DNA of 64,000 nucleotides from Rhodococcus yunnanensis NBRC 103083. Lineage in GTDB: Bacteria; Actinomycetota; Actinomycetes; Mycobacteriales; Mycobacteriaceae. Of the stretch, positions 8,753 through 17,093 are shown piece after piece. Under the pieces are notes generated by a model that saw nothing but the letters and a program-made list of their open reading frames with translations, did not search any database and had not been told where the DNA came from. Every line of letters starts with the position of its first letter. The stretch's first letter is position 1. Made by a program: the position numbers and the translations under genes. The DNA lies in contig NZ_BCXH01000010.1 in assembly GCF_001895005.1 (NCBI RefSeq), positions 142,014 to 206,013 on the forward strand, given 5' to 3'.

Positions 8753-9830
8753 ACTTGGCCTCGACGACCGCACCAGCCGACTTATCGCAGGTAGACGAAC
8801 CTGGAATGAACTCTCTCTTGTACTGAAGCCATACTCGAGAACGCTGACCGCCGCCATCGCCTACATTGGTTCACAAGCAGCGCAGCATCTTCCGCTGTTG
8901 GCAGGCTCGTCGATCATGGTCGATGCCTCTGATCGGATGGTTCGTTCCGGGTCCACCGATCCCCGGGTACTGCTTGCGTGGGTCAAGAGCGGCGTCACGG
9001 TCTACTCACTCGCCAACCTTCACGCGAAGATGATTCTCGCTGACAGTGCCTCCGCCGACGATCCGTCGTTTCTCGCAGTCGGCTCAGCCAACGCTTCTGG
9101 CGCCTCGGCGAGCCGCTTGTACGAGTCGATCATGCTGACGGACAACGACGAAACGATAGAGGAGGCGCGGGCAGCTCTCATCGATTGGAAAACCCGTGCG
9201 GGCAGCCCACTGACCATCAAACAGCTGGAAGAGCTCATCAAGCAGTACAAGGCCGACGACAACAGTAACGAGGAACCCGAAGGTGACCCAGAGGCAGACG
9301 ATGACGACGACCCCGAAGAGACCGAAACACCCTGGTCGCGAGCAACGTCGCTGTATATAGCTCCGATCGGCCTAGCCGGTGACCCGTCCGAGGAAGCATT
9401 GCACAAGCAAGAAGAACTGGCCGAGCAGTACGACTGCGCGGAGGAGGAAGATCAGTACTGGTTCGATATCAAGATGTTCTGGTGGGATCAGGACACTGAT
9501 CCCACCAGCGCGAGCGAAGGGACCTACCCGGAGGGGTCCCACGTGATCGTGATCAACGGAACAAGAAACGGCCAGATGCGCGCGACCTCCAAATTGACCG
9601 AGCCTGGGCGAGTTGTTCATAGCTTCACCGAAGACCTCGGGCGACTCACACGGACGTACTACTATATCCACACGAAACTTTCCGATGAAGAGCACACACT
9701 TGCCGACCTCAAGGCTGCGCTTGCTTCGGTGAACGACCAGGTCGACTACGACAGGCAATACCTACGGCGCCGCCAGATCGACGCGATGCTCGATCTGTGG
9801 ACAGATATCGAGTACAGCGAGGACCATTGA
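8745..9830 (+). CDS. Single-HKD phospholipase D-like (putative nuclease) protein
   Basis: The 361-residue protein carries one HKD-type motif: NLHAKMILAD (H93, K95, D100) followed by AVGSANASG (G113, S114, N116). One motif per chain is typical of dimeric PLD-superfamily nucleases such as Nuc and the NgoFVII/BfiI type. A strongly acidic linker (about 171-196) leads to a 160-residue C-terminal domain, rich in aromatic and acidic residues, that I do not recognise. The GTG start lies inside the end of hsdS with AAGGA upstream, so it is in the hsdMS operon and probably works with the type I enzyme, for example as an extra nuclease. Lipid hydrolysis is unlikely in this context. Confidence 0.75.
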   Translation: MPELGLDDRTSRLIAGRRTWNELSLVLKPYSRTLTAAIAYIGSQAAQHLPLLAGSSIMVDASDRMVRSGSTDPRVLLAWVKSGVTVYSLANLHAKMILADSASADDPSFLAVGSANASGASASRLYESIMLTDNDETIEEARAALIDWKTRAGSPLTIKQLEELIKQYKADDNSNEEPEGDPEADDDDDPEETETPWSRATSLYIAPIGLAGDPSEEALHKQEELAEQYDCAEEEDQYWFDIKMFWWDQDTDPTSASEGTYPEGSHVIVINGTRNGQMRATSKLTEPGRVVHSFTEDLGRLTRTYYYIHTKLSDEEHTLADLKAALASVNDQVDYDRQYLRRRQIDAMLDLWTDIEYSEDH

Positions 9831-9896
9831 GCGACAGCAAAACCGAAGCCCGGAAACGATCTCCCGGCTTCACTACATCCTGATGCCTTGCTTGGA

Positions 9897-11201
9897 ATGA
9901 GGAGGAAGAGAGCGATCCTCCGCACTGACGACAGCTGGGAGAAGTACGGCTTCACCGACGACGACCGGATTGCGTGGTTGCGTGGCGGCCTCACAAACGA
10001 CGAGGCCCACTTCGCCGCAATGTGCCGGGGAGCGGTGTCCGTACCCGGCATCCGATTCACGCCCGAAAAACTGAAGTGGCTCATCGGCGACAGCACTGTC
10101 CTCGACCGTCTTCGTCGAGGCAAGAACATCATTCGCATCCAATTGGCATTCGCCGCTCACCGTGGCATCGAGCATACCGTCGACACCCGCCTCATCCGTG
10201 CCCTGGAATTGAAGACTGGCAAAGCGACTGAACTGCCGGATCTCGCGCACCTCGGGCCTCTGGCATTGACCGCCCGTGGACTACCAAGGGTCATCGACGG
10301 GCTGGCGATCCGCGCCGAGCACGTGGTCGACATACTCGGGCCTGTTATCGACCTGAGGCTGGAAGCCGATGTCTTCCGCACTACTGGGCTCGTGCGGCCA
10401 CTGCTCACCCAGGCTGCCAAGGCACATGGAATCTACTCACGCGGCTCTGCGCTGGATGACTTCATTGCTGGCTTGGCGCTCGGAATCGGAGAGGTGCGCG
10501 GTTGTGTCGAAGCCGCTCACATCATTCGGAAAGTTGCGAGAACCAGGCGTTTCTACAGCATGCCGTCGGAGACCGCGAGCCTGCTCGGAGCCGCCTCGGA
10601 AAACGACATGCACGGCGCACCCGTTGCAGTCGCGGATCTCCCGTCCCATGACGGGGTGGCGCTCGTCTGGAACGACGAGGACAAACCAGAGTTTCTATTG
10701 AGTTGGACCAGCCACGGAGACAATATCGACATAGCACTGACCTCTGCGCGGTATCTCGCTCAGAAGGTCCTGGACGGCAAGAAAGCCAATGCGATCAAGT
10801 CCGCAACGGCGACGCTGCACCTCAGCGCAGATCACAGCGATCGCCCGCCCGTTGTCACGAAGACCAACGGCTCAGAGTCATCGGTCGTTCCGCTGTTCCT
10901 CGCCTTCGTCCACCTTTTTCGCGAACAACAGATGATCGAAAGAAGCGCGGTCGTTGCGGAACCGTCGACTGCGCCGCCGGAGCCAATCCATGGCGCTCAG
11001 TCTCGCGATGAGGTTCAAGTACTGACGATCTCGCCACGAGCTGGCCTCTCGGAAACGAACGCCGGGCAACGCGTGCTCGATCACCGATGGTTGGTTCGAG
11101 GCCATTGGCGCCGGAAGTGGTTCCCATCGCTGGGTGTCCACAAGCTCATCTGGATTGCCGAGCATCCCAGCGGACCGAGCGATCGACCTCTGGTCGCTTG
11201 A
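9897..11201 (+). CDS. Uncharacterised protein with C-terminal HRWLVRGHWRRKW motif
   Basis: A soluble protein of about 434 residues, 66 bases after the PLD gene and probably in the same operon. The N-terminal half is helical and charged. The last 40 residues read HRWLVRGHWRRKWFPSLGVH and then an aromatic, proline-rich end. I have seen this tail pattern in uncharacterised actinobacterial proteins linked to mobile elements, but I cannot name a family. The start is uncertain: ATG 9897 is used, with a TTG three codons earlier as an alternative and no strong ribosome binding site at either. The function is unknown. Confidence 0.6.
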   Translation: MRRKRAILRTDDSWEKYGFTDDDRIAWLRGGLTNDEAHFAAMCRGAVSVPGIRFTPEKLKWLIGDSTVLDRLRRGKNIIRIQLAFAAHRGIEHTVDTRLIRALELKTGKATELPDLAHLGPLALTARGLPRVIDGLAIRAEHVVDILGPVIDLRLEADVFRTTGLVRPLLTQAAKAHGIYSRGSALDDFIAGLALGIGEVRGCVEAAHIIRKVARTRRFYSMPSETASLLGAASENDMHGAPVAVADLPSHDGVALVWNDEDKPEFLLSWTSHGDNIDIALTSARYLAQKVLDGKKANAIKSATATLHLSADHSDRPPVVTKTNGSESSVVPLFLAFVHLFREQQMIERSAVVAEPSTAPPEPIHGAQSRDEVQVLTISPRAGLSETNAGQRVLDHRWLVRGHWRRKWFPSLGVHKLIWIAEHPSGPSDRPLVA

Positions 11202-11313
11202 GACCGAGTTCTTGTAGTAAAACCGCGTACACGTTCACCGAGCAAGTGACTGTCAAGTCAATTCCGCTGATCAGCAATGTATCTCACCGCAAGCAATGAA
11301 CGGAAGGCAGGGA

Positions 11314-11745
11314 ATGACTGAAGACAATCCCTTGGCTGAGCTCTCGGAAGAGGACAGGTCCGCCCTGCGCAGTCTTGCAGACCGACTCGACGCCAACCCC
11401 GACGCGATTGGATCGTGGGTACTGCCGGAGCCGCTTGCGGACGGCAGTACCCACGTCGGCTACGTGGACTACGGATCTCTTGTTCAGGAGTTTCTCGAGT
11501 TCATGTACGCCAAGAACCTCGTCATCCAGTTCGACTGGCCCCGTTGGCGCGGGAAAGAAGTTGTTCAGGAGGGCAACGTCCGAGAGATCAACACGGCGAC
11601 ACCAGACGATGCTCTGAAATATCTCACGGTCATGATCCGAGCGGATCGCTTCAGCGAGGGCGCTTTACTGGACGCATTCGAGAACGGTCTCGTCTCCTGC
11701 GCTCTCCATCGAGTTCTCGGTCATCCGGCCGCAAGCCAGAGATAG
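11314..11745 (+). CDS. DUF6508-like protein
   Basis: The 143-residue protein matches the pattern of DUF6508: a segment on residues being in a FLEFMYAKNLVIQFDWPRW motif, then LTVMIRADRFSEGALLDAFENG near the C-terminus. The family is common in actinobacteria and uncharacterised. The ATG at 11314 has GGAAGG seven bases upstream and is preferred over the ATG six codons earlier. It lies in the cargo between hsdS and hsdR. The family assignment comes from remembered motif shape only. Confidence 0.65.
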   Translation: MTEDNPLAELSEEDRSALRSLADRLDANPDAIGSWVLPEPLADGSTHVGYVDYGSLVQEFLEFMYAKNLVIQFDWPRWRGKEVVQEGNVREINTATPDDALKYLTVMIRADRFSEGALLDAFENGLVSCALHRVLGHPAASQR

Positions 11746-11800
11746 CATCGAAACCGATCGACGACGACCGCAGTCAAGTACTCACCCGAGCTTCGTACCC

Positions 11801-12787
11801 TTGCGCCGCCTGACCAGGCACAACTCCGCTCTGTTGGTTGTGCAGACATATGCCGATTGCCGCCAATATGCTGTCCGAGTGGCCAACCTCCCGCCCGTGC
11901 AGACCATCGAATCCTTCGTTCTCCGCGCGCGACGCATATGCGCACACTCCCTAATGCAGGGCGAGAATCGAGCGCTGTTGCACACTCGATACAAGGGCGA
12001 CATGACCATCGAGATAACCAAGACCCACAAAACGGGAGCAGTTTCTTACGAGATGGTTCGGCGCTACCCCGATGAGGAAACGATGGAATCGCTGGCTGCC
12101 CGCGTTCGACCGCTCATGCTCGGCAGTGAAACGATTGCCTTCAAGAAGGTCATCGACGCTTTGAGAACTATCATCAAGACAACGAAACTCCCCGATGAGT
12201 TCGAACCGTTGACCACCTGGCTGGGCGAGTGGAACCAACTGGTGCTGCGCGGAACTGACAATGCGCAAGCTCTCGCGATTCAGACCGACGAAGGCATGGT
12301 CACCGACCGGGACCTCATGTACTCATGGCTGTACGGAGACGTGGTGCATTCGAACGCACAAGAAGACGTCAAAGGCGCAACCTACGAACAGCGATATTTC
12401 GGCGCAGTCGATGTGCTGGCGCGAATCGTCGACTTCGTTGAAAGCGCACTCTATCTCGTGCATAAGTTGTACGAAGAAGGTTTCGTGAAGATGGACGCCC
12501 GAGTCTTCGAGGAAGGGGTGACAGTTCGCGACACCACCAAGCGCCTGCCAGTCGTCGGGGCGTATGCCCGCGAAGTAACGGATGAGGGCCCGCCCGACTT
12601 CGAAAGTATCGATTTAACTCAGTGGGAGAACGGGTTTGAGTTAATGGAGGAAGTGTTACAGCACGATGTTTGTACGCGATGGAGTATGCGTGCCGCTGGT
12701 TCTCAAATCGCACCGCCGGCCACTGCCCTTATGCGGCAGCTGTGGGACTCAATTGCGTCGCAAATGGAACCAGCCATTGGCCAGTAG
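11801..12787 (+). CDS. Uncharacterised cargo protein
   Basis: The reading frame encodes up to 328 residues from a TTG. In-frame ATGs at 11954 and 12002 are alternatives, the latter behind AAGGGCGAC, but residues 35-60 (IESFVLRARRICAH) look coding and favour a longer form. The product is soluble and mostly helical, with an ESLAARVRPLML segment in the first third and LMYSWLYGDVVHSN in the middle. No catalytic motif or family was recognised. It lies between the DUF6508 gene and an untranslated stretch, in the region between hsdS and hsdR. Confidence 0.55.
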   Translation: MRRLTRHNSALLVVQTYADCRQYAVRVANLPPVQTIESFVLRARRICAHSLMQGENRALLHTRYKGDMTIEITKTHKTGAVSYEMVRRYPDEETMESLAARVRPLMLGSETIAFKKVIDALRTIIKTTKLPDEFEPLTTWLGEWNQLVLRGTDNAQALAIQTDEGMVTDRDLMYSWLYGDVVHSNAQEDVKGATYEQRYFGAVDVLARIVDFVESALYLVHKLYEEGFVKMDARVFEEGVTVRDTTKRLPVVGAYAREVTDEGPPDFESIDLTQWENGFELMEEVLQHDVCTRWSMRAAGSQIAPPATALMRQLWDSIASQMEPAIGQ

Positions 12788-12984
12788 TCGACTTAGCAAG
12801 CGCGCGGTTGCCTGCGACGGCGTCAACGTGATCTCCTAGCCACATCGGCTTTCTGTTCACCGGGCGGCACGGTCGGCCTGATCGCAAGCCCCAACGTAGC
12901 TTGCTCTCCATGCCACAGACTCAGCCAAAGATGGTTGTAACGTCTTGAGCGTGTCGGTTGTCTTTTACAGCGCAGCGCAGCGCA

Positions 12985-13001
12985 CCTGTCAAAGCGACAG
13001 G
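12985..13001 (-). terminator. Possible hairpin terminator
   Basis: CCTGTC-gcttt-GACAGG on the minus strand begins directly after the stop codon of the LPO_1073-like gene. The stem is a perfect 6 bp with a 5-base loop, but no T-run follows, so termination there is uncertain. Confidence 0.35.
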
Positions 13002-14069
13002 CTATTCGTCGTCGATCCAGTAGTCGAGAGTCGGCATCGGGCTAGTTCGGGCCGCTTGCAACCTGGCATGGCCAATCGCCTTTCCGAGGGGGGTCAAAAC
13101 GGCCATTCCGAAAGCGGACCCCTCCAGGACCAAGAGTGATGCCATACAAGGCCCAGCCTTCAGCAACTGAACACTCGCTTCCTCATCTGTCATCCGGTGC
13201 AAGTCGACGAGCCGCTTCAATTCTGCTGCGACAGCCTGACTCCAAGGCGGGAACGCATCGTCGACACTCCAGTATTCGTAGCCCTTTCGCACCACGAATT
13301 TGTCGTCGAAGATAGGGTGTGGTGCGAGAAGGTACTCGGCGCTGAACTCGGTGAGCGGCGGCTTCATCTCATCAAGCATGAAACCACGGGTGAACAGTCC
13401 CGGCCAGGATTTGGTGAACGACCCAGCAATTGGCAAGGGGATTGGGACGATCGTCACCAAGCCAAGGGAGCCGAGATGAAGTATCGCGGCGTCTCGGCGC
13501 GTCAGGTCGTTGATGAGTTCTGGCAGACCCTCGGACCAGTCTTGGAGCGCGCCTTCGATCGTCGAATACTGTCGAATGCCGGCGTAGCCCTGGATCGCGA
13601 AAAGGACTGCAAGAGTGGAGAGATGCGCTTTGGGTAGTCTGGGGACAATCGGTACCGCGTCACTGACCACGCAGGACAGGAACGACTTAGTTGCTGAGTC
13701 AGCCGCTGTCACCACAAGGTCGGTGAGCATCTGCGCTGTCGTGACGTCGCCGCCGGCTGCTTGCTGCTGTACAGCGTTCAGGAAGATTGCATTTTTCTCG
13801 GGTATGCTGAGTTGGCTAAGCGGAACCTGTCGGTCGTGAAATGACTCGACAAGAAATCCAACCATTTTCTTTTGAGTCTCCTCGCGTTCTCGGATGACGT
13901 TGTTGTCGTACTCGTAAATCATGCTGAGGACAGTGGCTTTTATCGTCGCCGGGTCTGCCATCTGCGAGATGCTGACGTTTACGTCACGGCCAGCTTGATT
14001 GAGCGTCGCGCCATCCTGACCGCGCATTGCAAGACTGGCGTCACGCTTTCGACTCAGCCAAAATCTCAC
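13002..14069 (-). CDS. LPO_1073/Vpar_1526-like protein with QAGRD motif
   Basis: A 355-residue soluble protein. Near the N-terminus is a short ATLNQAGRDVNVSI stretch (Q25-D29), a motif seen at the ends of many conflict-system proteins. The long helical segment after it, with PEKNAIFLNAVQQQAAGGD, a repeated L-V-T pattern and VPRLPKAHLSTLAVLF, follows the layout of the LPO_1073/Vpar_1526 family. Function is unknown. The GTG start overlaps the stop of the upstream membrane-protein gene (GTGA), so the two are translated together. The shared motif suggests that the two proteins bind each other or a common partner. Family membership is tentative. Confidence 0.6.
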   Translation of the reverse strand: MRFWLSRKRDASLAMRGQDGATLNQAGRDVNVSISQMADPATIKATVLSMIYEYDNNVIREREETQKKMVGFLVESFHDRQVPLSQLSIPEKNAIFLNAVQQQAAGGDVTTAQMLTDLVVTAADSATKSFLSCVVSDAVPIVPRLPKAHLSTLAVLFAIQGYAGIRQYSTIEGALQDWSEGLPELINDLTRRDAAILHLGSLGLVTIVPIPLPIAGSFTKSWPGLFTRGFMLDEMKPPLTEFSAEYLLAPHPIFDDKFVVRKGYEYWSVDDAFPPWSQAVAAELKRLVDLHRMTDEEASVQLLKAGPCMASLLVLEGSAFGMAVLTPLGKAIGHARLQAARTSPMPTLDYWIDDE

Positions 14070-14356
14070 GATTCCTGCCTGTCTTCGCGCTCGATGGTGA
14101 GGTCTCGGCCTGCCTGATATCCCCGGGCTTTACCTGACAGTTCCTGTCGCTGTGAGAAGTGTTCGTTGGATTCTGGTTTCGACTTAGCGACTCCCCAAAC
14201 CGTGAGAGCCAGGGCGACGATTGCCACTGCAATCGCGACGTAGGTTGACGTTGACCACAGTGGCACGTCGTCGCGTCGAACGATCACGCCCCAGACTGCT
14301 GCATCGGCCGCAACGATTGCCAGTCCGATCGTTACGTAGTGTCCGCTTCGCGCCAT
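14066..14356 (-). CDS. Small two-TM protein with C-terminal QAGRD motif
   Basis: The 96-residue product has two predicted membrane helices (about 8-26 and 38-57) and a cytoplasmic charged tail ending in ARGYQAGRDLTIERED (QAGRD at 81-85). The same QAGRD motif is at the N-terminus of the next gene product, whose start overlaps this stop by four bases. The ATG at 14356 is chosen because it begins the first hydrophobic segment. The pair looks like a membrane anchor or effector plus a cytoplasmic partner; this is inferred from layout alone. Confidence 0.65.
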   Translation of the reverse strand: MARSGHYVTIGLAIVAADAAVWGVIVRRDDVPLWSTSTYVAIAVAIVALALTVWGVAKSKPESNEHFSQRQELSGKARGYQAGRDLTIEREDRQES

Positions 14357-14495
14357 TCGACAATTATGGCCTTGTGGGCCGACAGGTTCAGCCAAAAGTG
14401 GCGACGACTTGCTACCCGGTACGACAAACTGGTGTTGACGTACCAGGCGGGTGCGCTTCCACATTGCGGTTTTCCTATAGTCTCGCCACATCACC

Positions 14496-14517
14496 TTCTA
14501 TGAAACACGCCATAGAA
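14496..14517. promoter_or_regulatory. Inverted repeat upstream of the QAGRD gene pair
   Basis: TTCTATG, 8-base spacer, CATAGAA: a perfect 7-bp inverted repeat. It lies 140 bases upstream of the two-TM gene and 31 bases after the lipoprotein stop. It may be an operator of the QAGRD pair or a transcript-end hairpin of the lipoprotein gene; it has no T-run. Confidence 0.35.
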
Positions 14518-14547
14518 CAGCGTGGTCCGGCTATCGGGGACCTGCCA

Positions 14548-15096
14548 CTAGTTCAGAGTTGCGCGGCAGAACTCTCGGGTGTTGCCAGCGCCGAGGCAGT
14601 TCTGCCAGTCGATCTGTCCCTGAACCCAGGGTGAAGGTGTCTGCACCACCCGGTAATTCGGGTTCGGGACGGTCGCACCGTTCGGGTGCACGCACACATC
14701 GGTCTCGCACGTCGGAGTGCTGGCTTCGACTTCGGACTGCAACGCCTGATCGTGGACGGACTGGCAGTATGCCGACCAACCCGTCTCTGATCCATCCGAC
14801 CAACTCGTCGCGATCGGGCCGAGGCCTCCGCCGTGCTGGCATTCGACAATGTACGGCTCCTCGTACACCGGCGCCGGTTCCACGTATGTCTCGACGGGTT
14901 CAACCGTAGTTGTCACCGGTGCCGGCGGCACCGCTGTCGTCGGCAGTATTGACGGCGGAACAGACGTGGTCACTGGCGTCGGCGCCGACACCGACGCAGT
15001 GGGCGATGTATCCGCGGAAATGTCCTCGGCGCCTGCACATCCCGACAATACGAACAGCCCAGCGAACACAGCAATGGCGGCGATTGGCAACTTCAC
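14548..15096 (-). CDS. Exported lipoprotein
   Basis: The 182-residue protein starts at GTG with a hydrophobic signal (AAIAVFAGLFVLSG) and a lipobox ending LSGC, so it should be lipid-anchored on the outer face of the membrane. A Thr/Pro/Val-rich linker of about 60 residues follows. The C-terminal domain has six cysteines (including CQHGGG, ETDVCVHP, WQNCLG and REFCRA), probably disulfide-bonded. The open frame runs further upstream but would overlap the Fic gene, so the GTG at the signal peptide is chosen. It lies 55 bases downstream of the Fic gene in the same direction. Function is unknown. Confidence 0.7.
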   Translation of the reverse strand: MKLPIAAIAVFAGLFVLSGCAGAEDISADTSPTASVSAPTPVTTSVPPSILPTTAVPPAPVTTTVEPVETYVEPAPVYEEPYIVECQHGGGLGPIATSWSDGSETGWSAYCQSVHDQALQSEVEASTPTCETDVCVHPNGATVPNPNYRVVQTPSPWVQGQIDWQNCLGAGNTREFCRATLN

Positions 15097-15151
15097 GCCG
15101 TCTCTACCGTCCGGCGGGCGTCTACCGTTACAGTCCGTGAGCTTCGTTCGC

Positions 15152-16171
15152 TCACTCTCGCGAATACCGCTGTTGAAGATACGCATCGACTGATTTGCGA
15201 CTCGAGCGCCATGCCCCGTCCGATCCCTGGTGCGCGTCAAGCCGTCCACGTCGCGCTGCCTGCCTCAGCGCGTTGTAGCTGATCACCGGCGTAGCCAAGG
15301 CCTGCAACGGAACAAGACGGGCGGGCCCAGCAAACGACGGCACCACGAACCTGTGCAGATTGTCGATCACCGATCGGGCCAGGAGTTCGGCCAACGGGCC
15401 GAACTCGCCCTTGTCGGCGTGGTCCAAGGCGTCGAGATACTTCACTCGGTCGCGCTTGAACACGATCGCAGGCGGGAAGCCGAGGCGAACGAGAATCAGG
15501 TTGAGCAGCAACCTCCCCGTTCTGCCGTTGCCATCGAGGAACGGGTGTATCCGCTCAAACTCGCAATGAATCGCAGCTAGTCGAACGGGAATGTCTCGCG
15601 GATCCAACCCACCCGAGGCCAACGACGACAACTGAGCTGCAAAGACGTTGACGTCATCGACCCACGTCGACAATCGCTCAGGCACCTCTACCCAGGGAGG
15701 AGGCCTCATTCCACCGTCGAACGCACGGATGTCGTGTCGCCGGAAACTGCCGGGGCCCTCATCCCGCGTGGCGTCGGGATGAGGAGCGACATCCCACACC
15801 CGCTGCATGACCTGTTGATGCACGGATCGAACCTCGGTGATGGTCACAAGTCCGTCGCCGGTGTAACCGTCCGGTGCAGTGGCCTGGGCATAGACCCACT
15901 GCGCGGCTTCGCCGTACCCGAGGACCTCCATGTAGTCCTTCAGATCCTTGGCTCCGACAGCCTTACGTCGATCGAGCAGAGCTTCGACCTCCCGCAGGAC
16001 AAGAGTGTTGCCTTCGATCGCGGTGGAGTTGTGAGCCTCGAGGTGCCAAATGTCGTCCCAGATGGCAGTCGATTCGGCGGGCAGCGGCATGCCGCCGAAG
16101 CGCTGCAGTTCACTCAGCGCCTCGGCAAACTGCTTGTAGATCGACTCGCGACTAGGCCTACCGCGAGGCAT
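15152..16171 (-). CDS. Class II Fic family protein (putative AMPylase)
   Basis: A 339-residue Fic protein. The Fic motif [12 protein letters not shown] (209-220) is complete, including the catalytic His and the phosphate-binding GNGR. The autoinhibitory helix STAIEGN (49-55, Glu53) lies upstream of the Fic core, which makes it class II, self-inhibited. A helical C-terminal region follows. Fic enzymes move AMP or other nucleotide groups onto protein hydroxyls. No separate antitoxin gene is needed for this class. It is in the cargo between hsdS and hsdR, where it may be a regulatory or abortive component. The target is unknown. Confidence 0.9.
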   Translation of the reverse strand: MPRGRPSRESIYKQFAEALSELQRFGGMPLPAESTAIWDDIWHLEAHNSTAIEGNTLVLREVEALLDRRKAVGAKDLKDYMEVLGYGEAAQWVYAQATAPDGYTGDGLVTITEVRSVHQQVMQRVWDVAPHPDATRDEGPGSFRRHDIRAFDGGMRPPPWVEVPERLSTWVDDVNVFAAQLSSLASGGLDPRDIPVRLAAIHCEFERIHPFLDGNGRTGRLLLNLILVRLGFPPAIVFKRDRVKYLDALDHADKGEFGPLAELLARSVIDNLHRFVVPSFAGPARLVPLQALATPVISYNALRQAARRGRLDAHQGSDGAWRSSRKSVDAYLQQRYSRE

Positions 16172-16276
16172 TGCGGCCCACCCGCGGAAGTTGTAGCACC
16201 TGCATGCCGACTAAATGTACAGAACAACTTCGAAAGTTGATACGCCGGCGAGCTAGCTAAACGAACAGAACAACTT

Positions 16277-16834
16277 TCAAAGCTTCGCTCGTCTACGTGC
16301 GATTCCGAGCTCGAATCCTGCGCGTCGGCTACGTAAGACGTCGAGCTGGCGATCGCGGACAGTGCCTGGTTCCGACGCTTCCAGGTCAGTGATCTTCCGT
16401 TCTACCCTGGTCAGTGCAAGTTGGAGATCGGAGATCTGCTTGGTGATCTTCACGATTGGATCCACAGCGACATTCCGCCGAGCCTTCGTCGCTGCACTCT
16501 TCGACAACCGCTCCCGCTTGATCCCGTTCACAGTCTTCTTCGCTCTCGCGGCCTCCGAACGATGTTTCTGCTCGACGCCAGAACCACCCGCTGTCGATCT
16601 ATCCAGCCCGCGCAGCCCGTTTGCGGACATGAACCTGGAGGCGCTCTCGATGATCAGTTCGAGCTTCCGACACCGTTTGCAACGACGCGCCGCCGATTTC
16701 GAAGTGCTCTTTCCACCACACCAGGTGCATGGACTCGATTTCAGCCGGGGATCCAGGAATCGGTCGCGAGAAGCCTTAGTGGCCCGTGGACCCGACGCTG
16801 ACGGGTTCCCGGTATGTAGCTGCGCGCGCCCCAT
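16277..16834 (-). CDS. Zinc-finger, coiled-coil protein
   Basis: The 185-residue basic protein has two CxxC knuckles (C36/C39 and C52/C55) that would form a zinc ribbon, a very basic middle, and a C-terminal coiled coil (KQISDLQLALTRVERKITDLEA). The ATG has GGGAG eight bases upstream and follows the preceding stop by 12 bases. Nucleic-acid binding is plausible. No family was recognised. Confidence 0.55.
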   Translation of the reverse strand: MGRAQLHTGNPSASGPRATKASRDRFLDPRLKSSPCTWCGGKSTSKSAARRCKRCRKLELIIESASRFMSANGLRGLDRSTAGGSGVEQKHRSEAARAKKTVNGIKRERLSKSAATKARRNVAVDPIVKITKQISDLQLALTRVERKITDLEASEPGTVRDRQLDVLRSRRAGFELGIARRRAKL

Positions 16835-16846
16835 CCTCTCGTCTCC

Positions 16847-17068
16847 CTATCTTCGATCGGTCGGAACCGGCCCGACAGGACTCATCTCGCGAAATCCATC
16901 CAAGTTCACAATGTGCGCAACATATGAGATCTCACCGGTCCGTTTATCCACCAACATCGCCGGATCACCGGGCGGAATTTCCCTGGGCTCACCGTCTACC
17001 ATCCACTCCTTCATACCTTTGACCATGAGGAAAGACTCGTCGTCCTCGAAACCCCAGTCCGCAATCAT
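16847..17068 (-). CDS. Small acidic protein, VDKRTGEI motif
   Basis: The 73-residue product contains a YLVDGD-like strand (EWMVDGEPREI) followed by PAMLVDKRTGEISYV, a pattern seen in small immunity-like or YrhB-type proteins in which a modified Asp/Thr/Gly turn precedes the last strand. The ATG at 17068 is the first start outside the upstream gene. It is followed at 12 bases by the zinc-finger gene in the same direction. The assignment to any immunity family is a guess. Confidence 0.5.
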   Translation of the reverse strand: MIADWGFEDDESFLMVKGMKEWMVDGEPREIPPGDPAMLVDKRTGEISYVAHIVNLDGFREMSPVGPVPTDRR

Positions 17069-17093
17069 GAAAGTTCCACGAGGGATGATCAGA

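Noticed and set aside
12729..12911. A 60-codon minus-strand frame
   Set aside because: Overlaps the end of the 11801-12787 gene, no ribosome binding site, no recognisable domain.
12788..13001. tRNA or attachment site at the cargo boundary
   Set aside because: No cloverleaf, no CCA end and no matching direct repeat at another boundary were seen.
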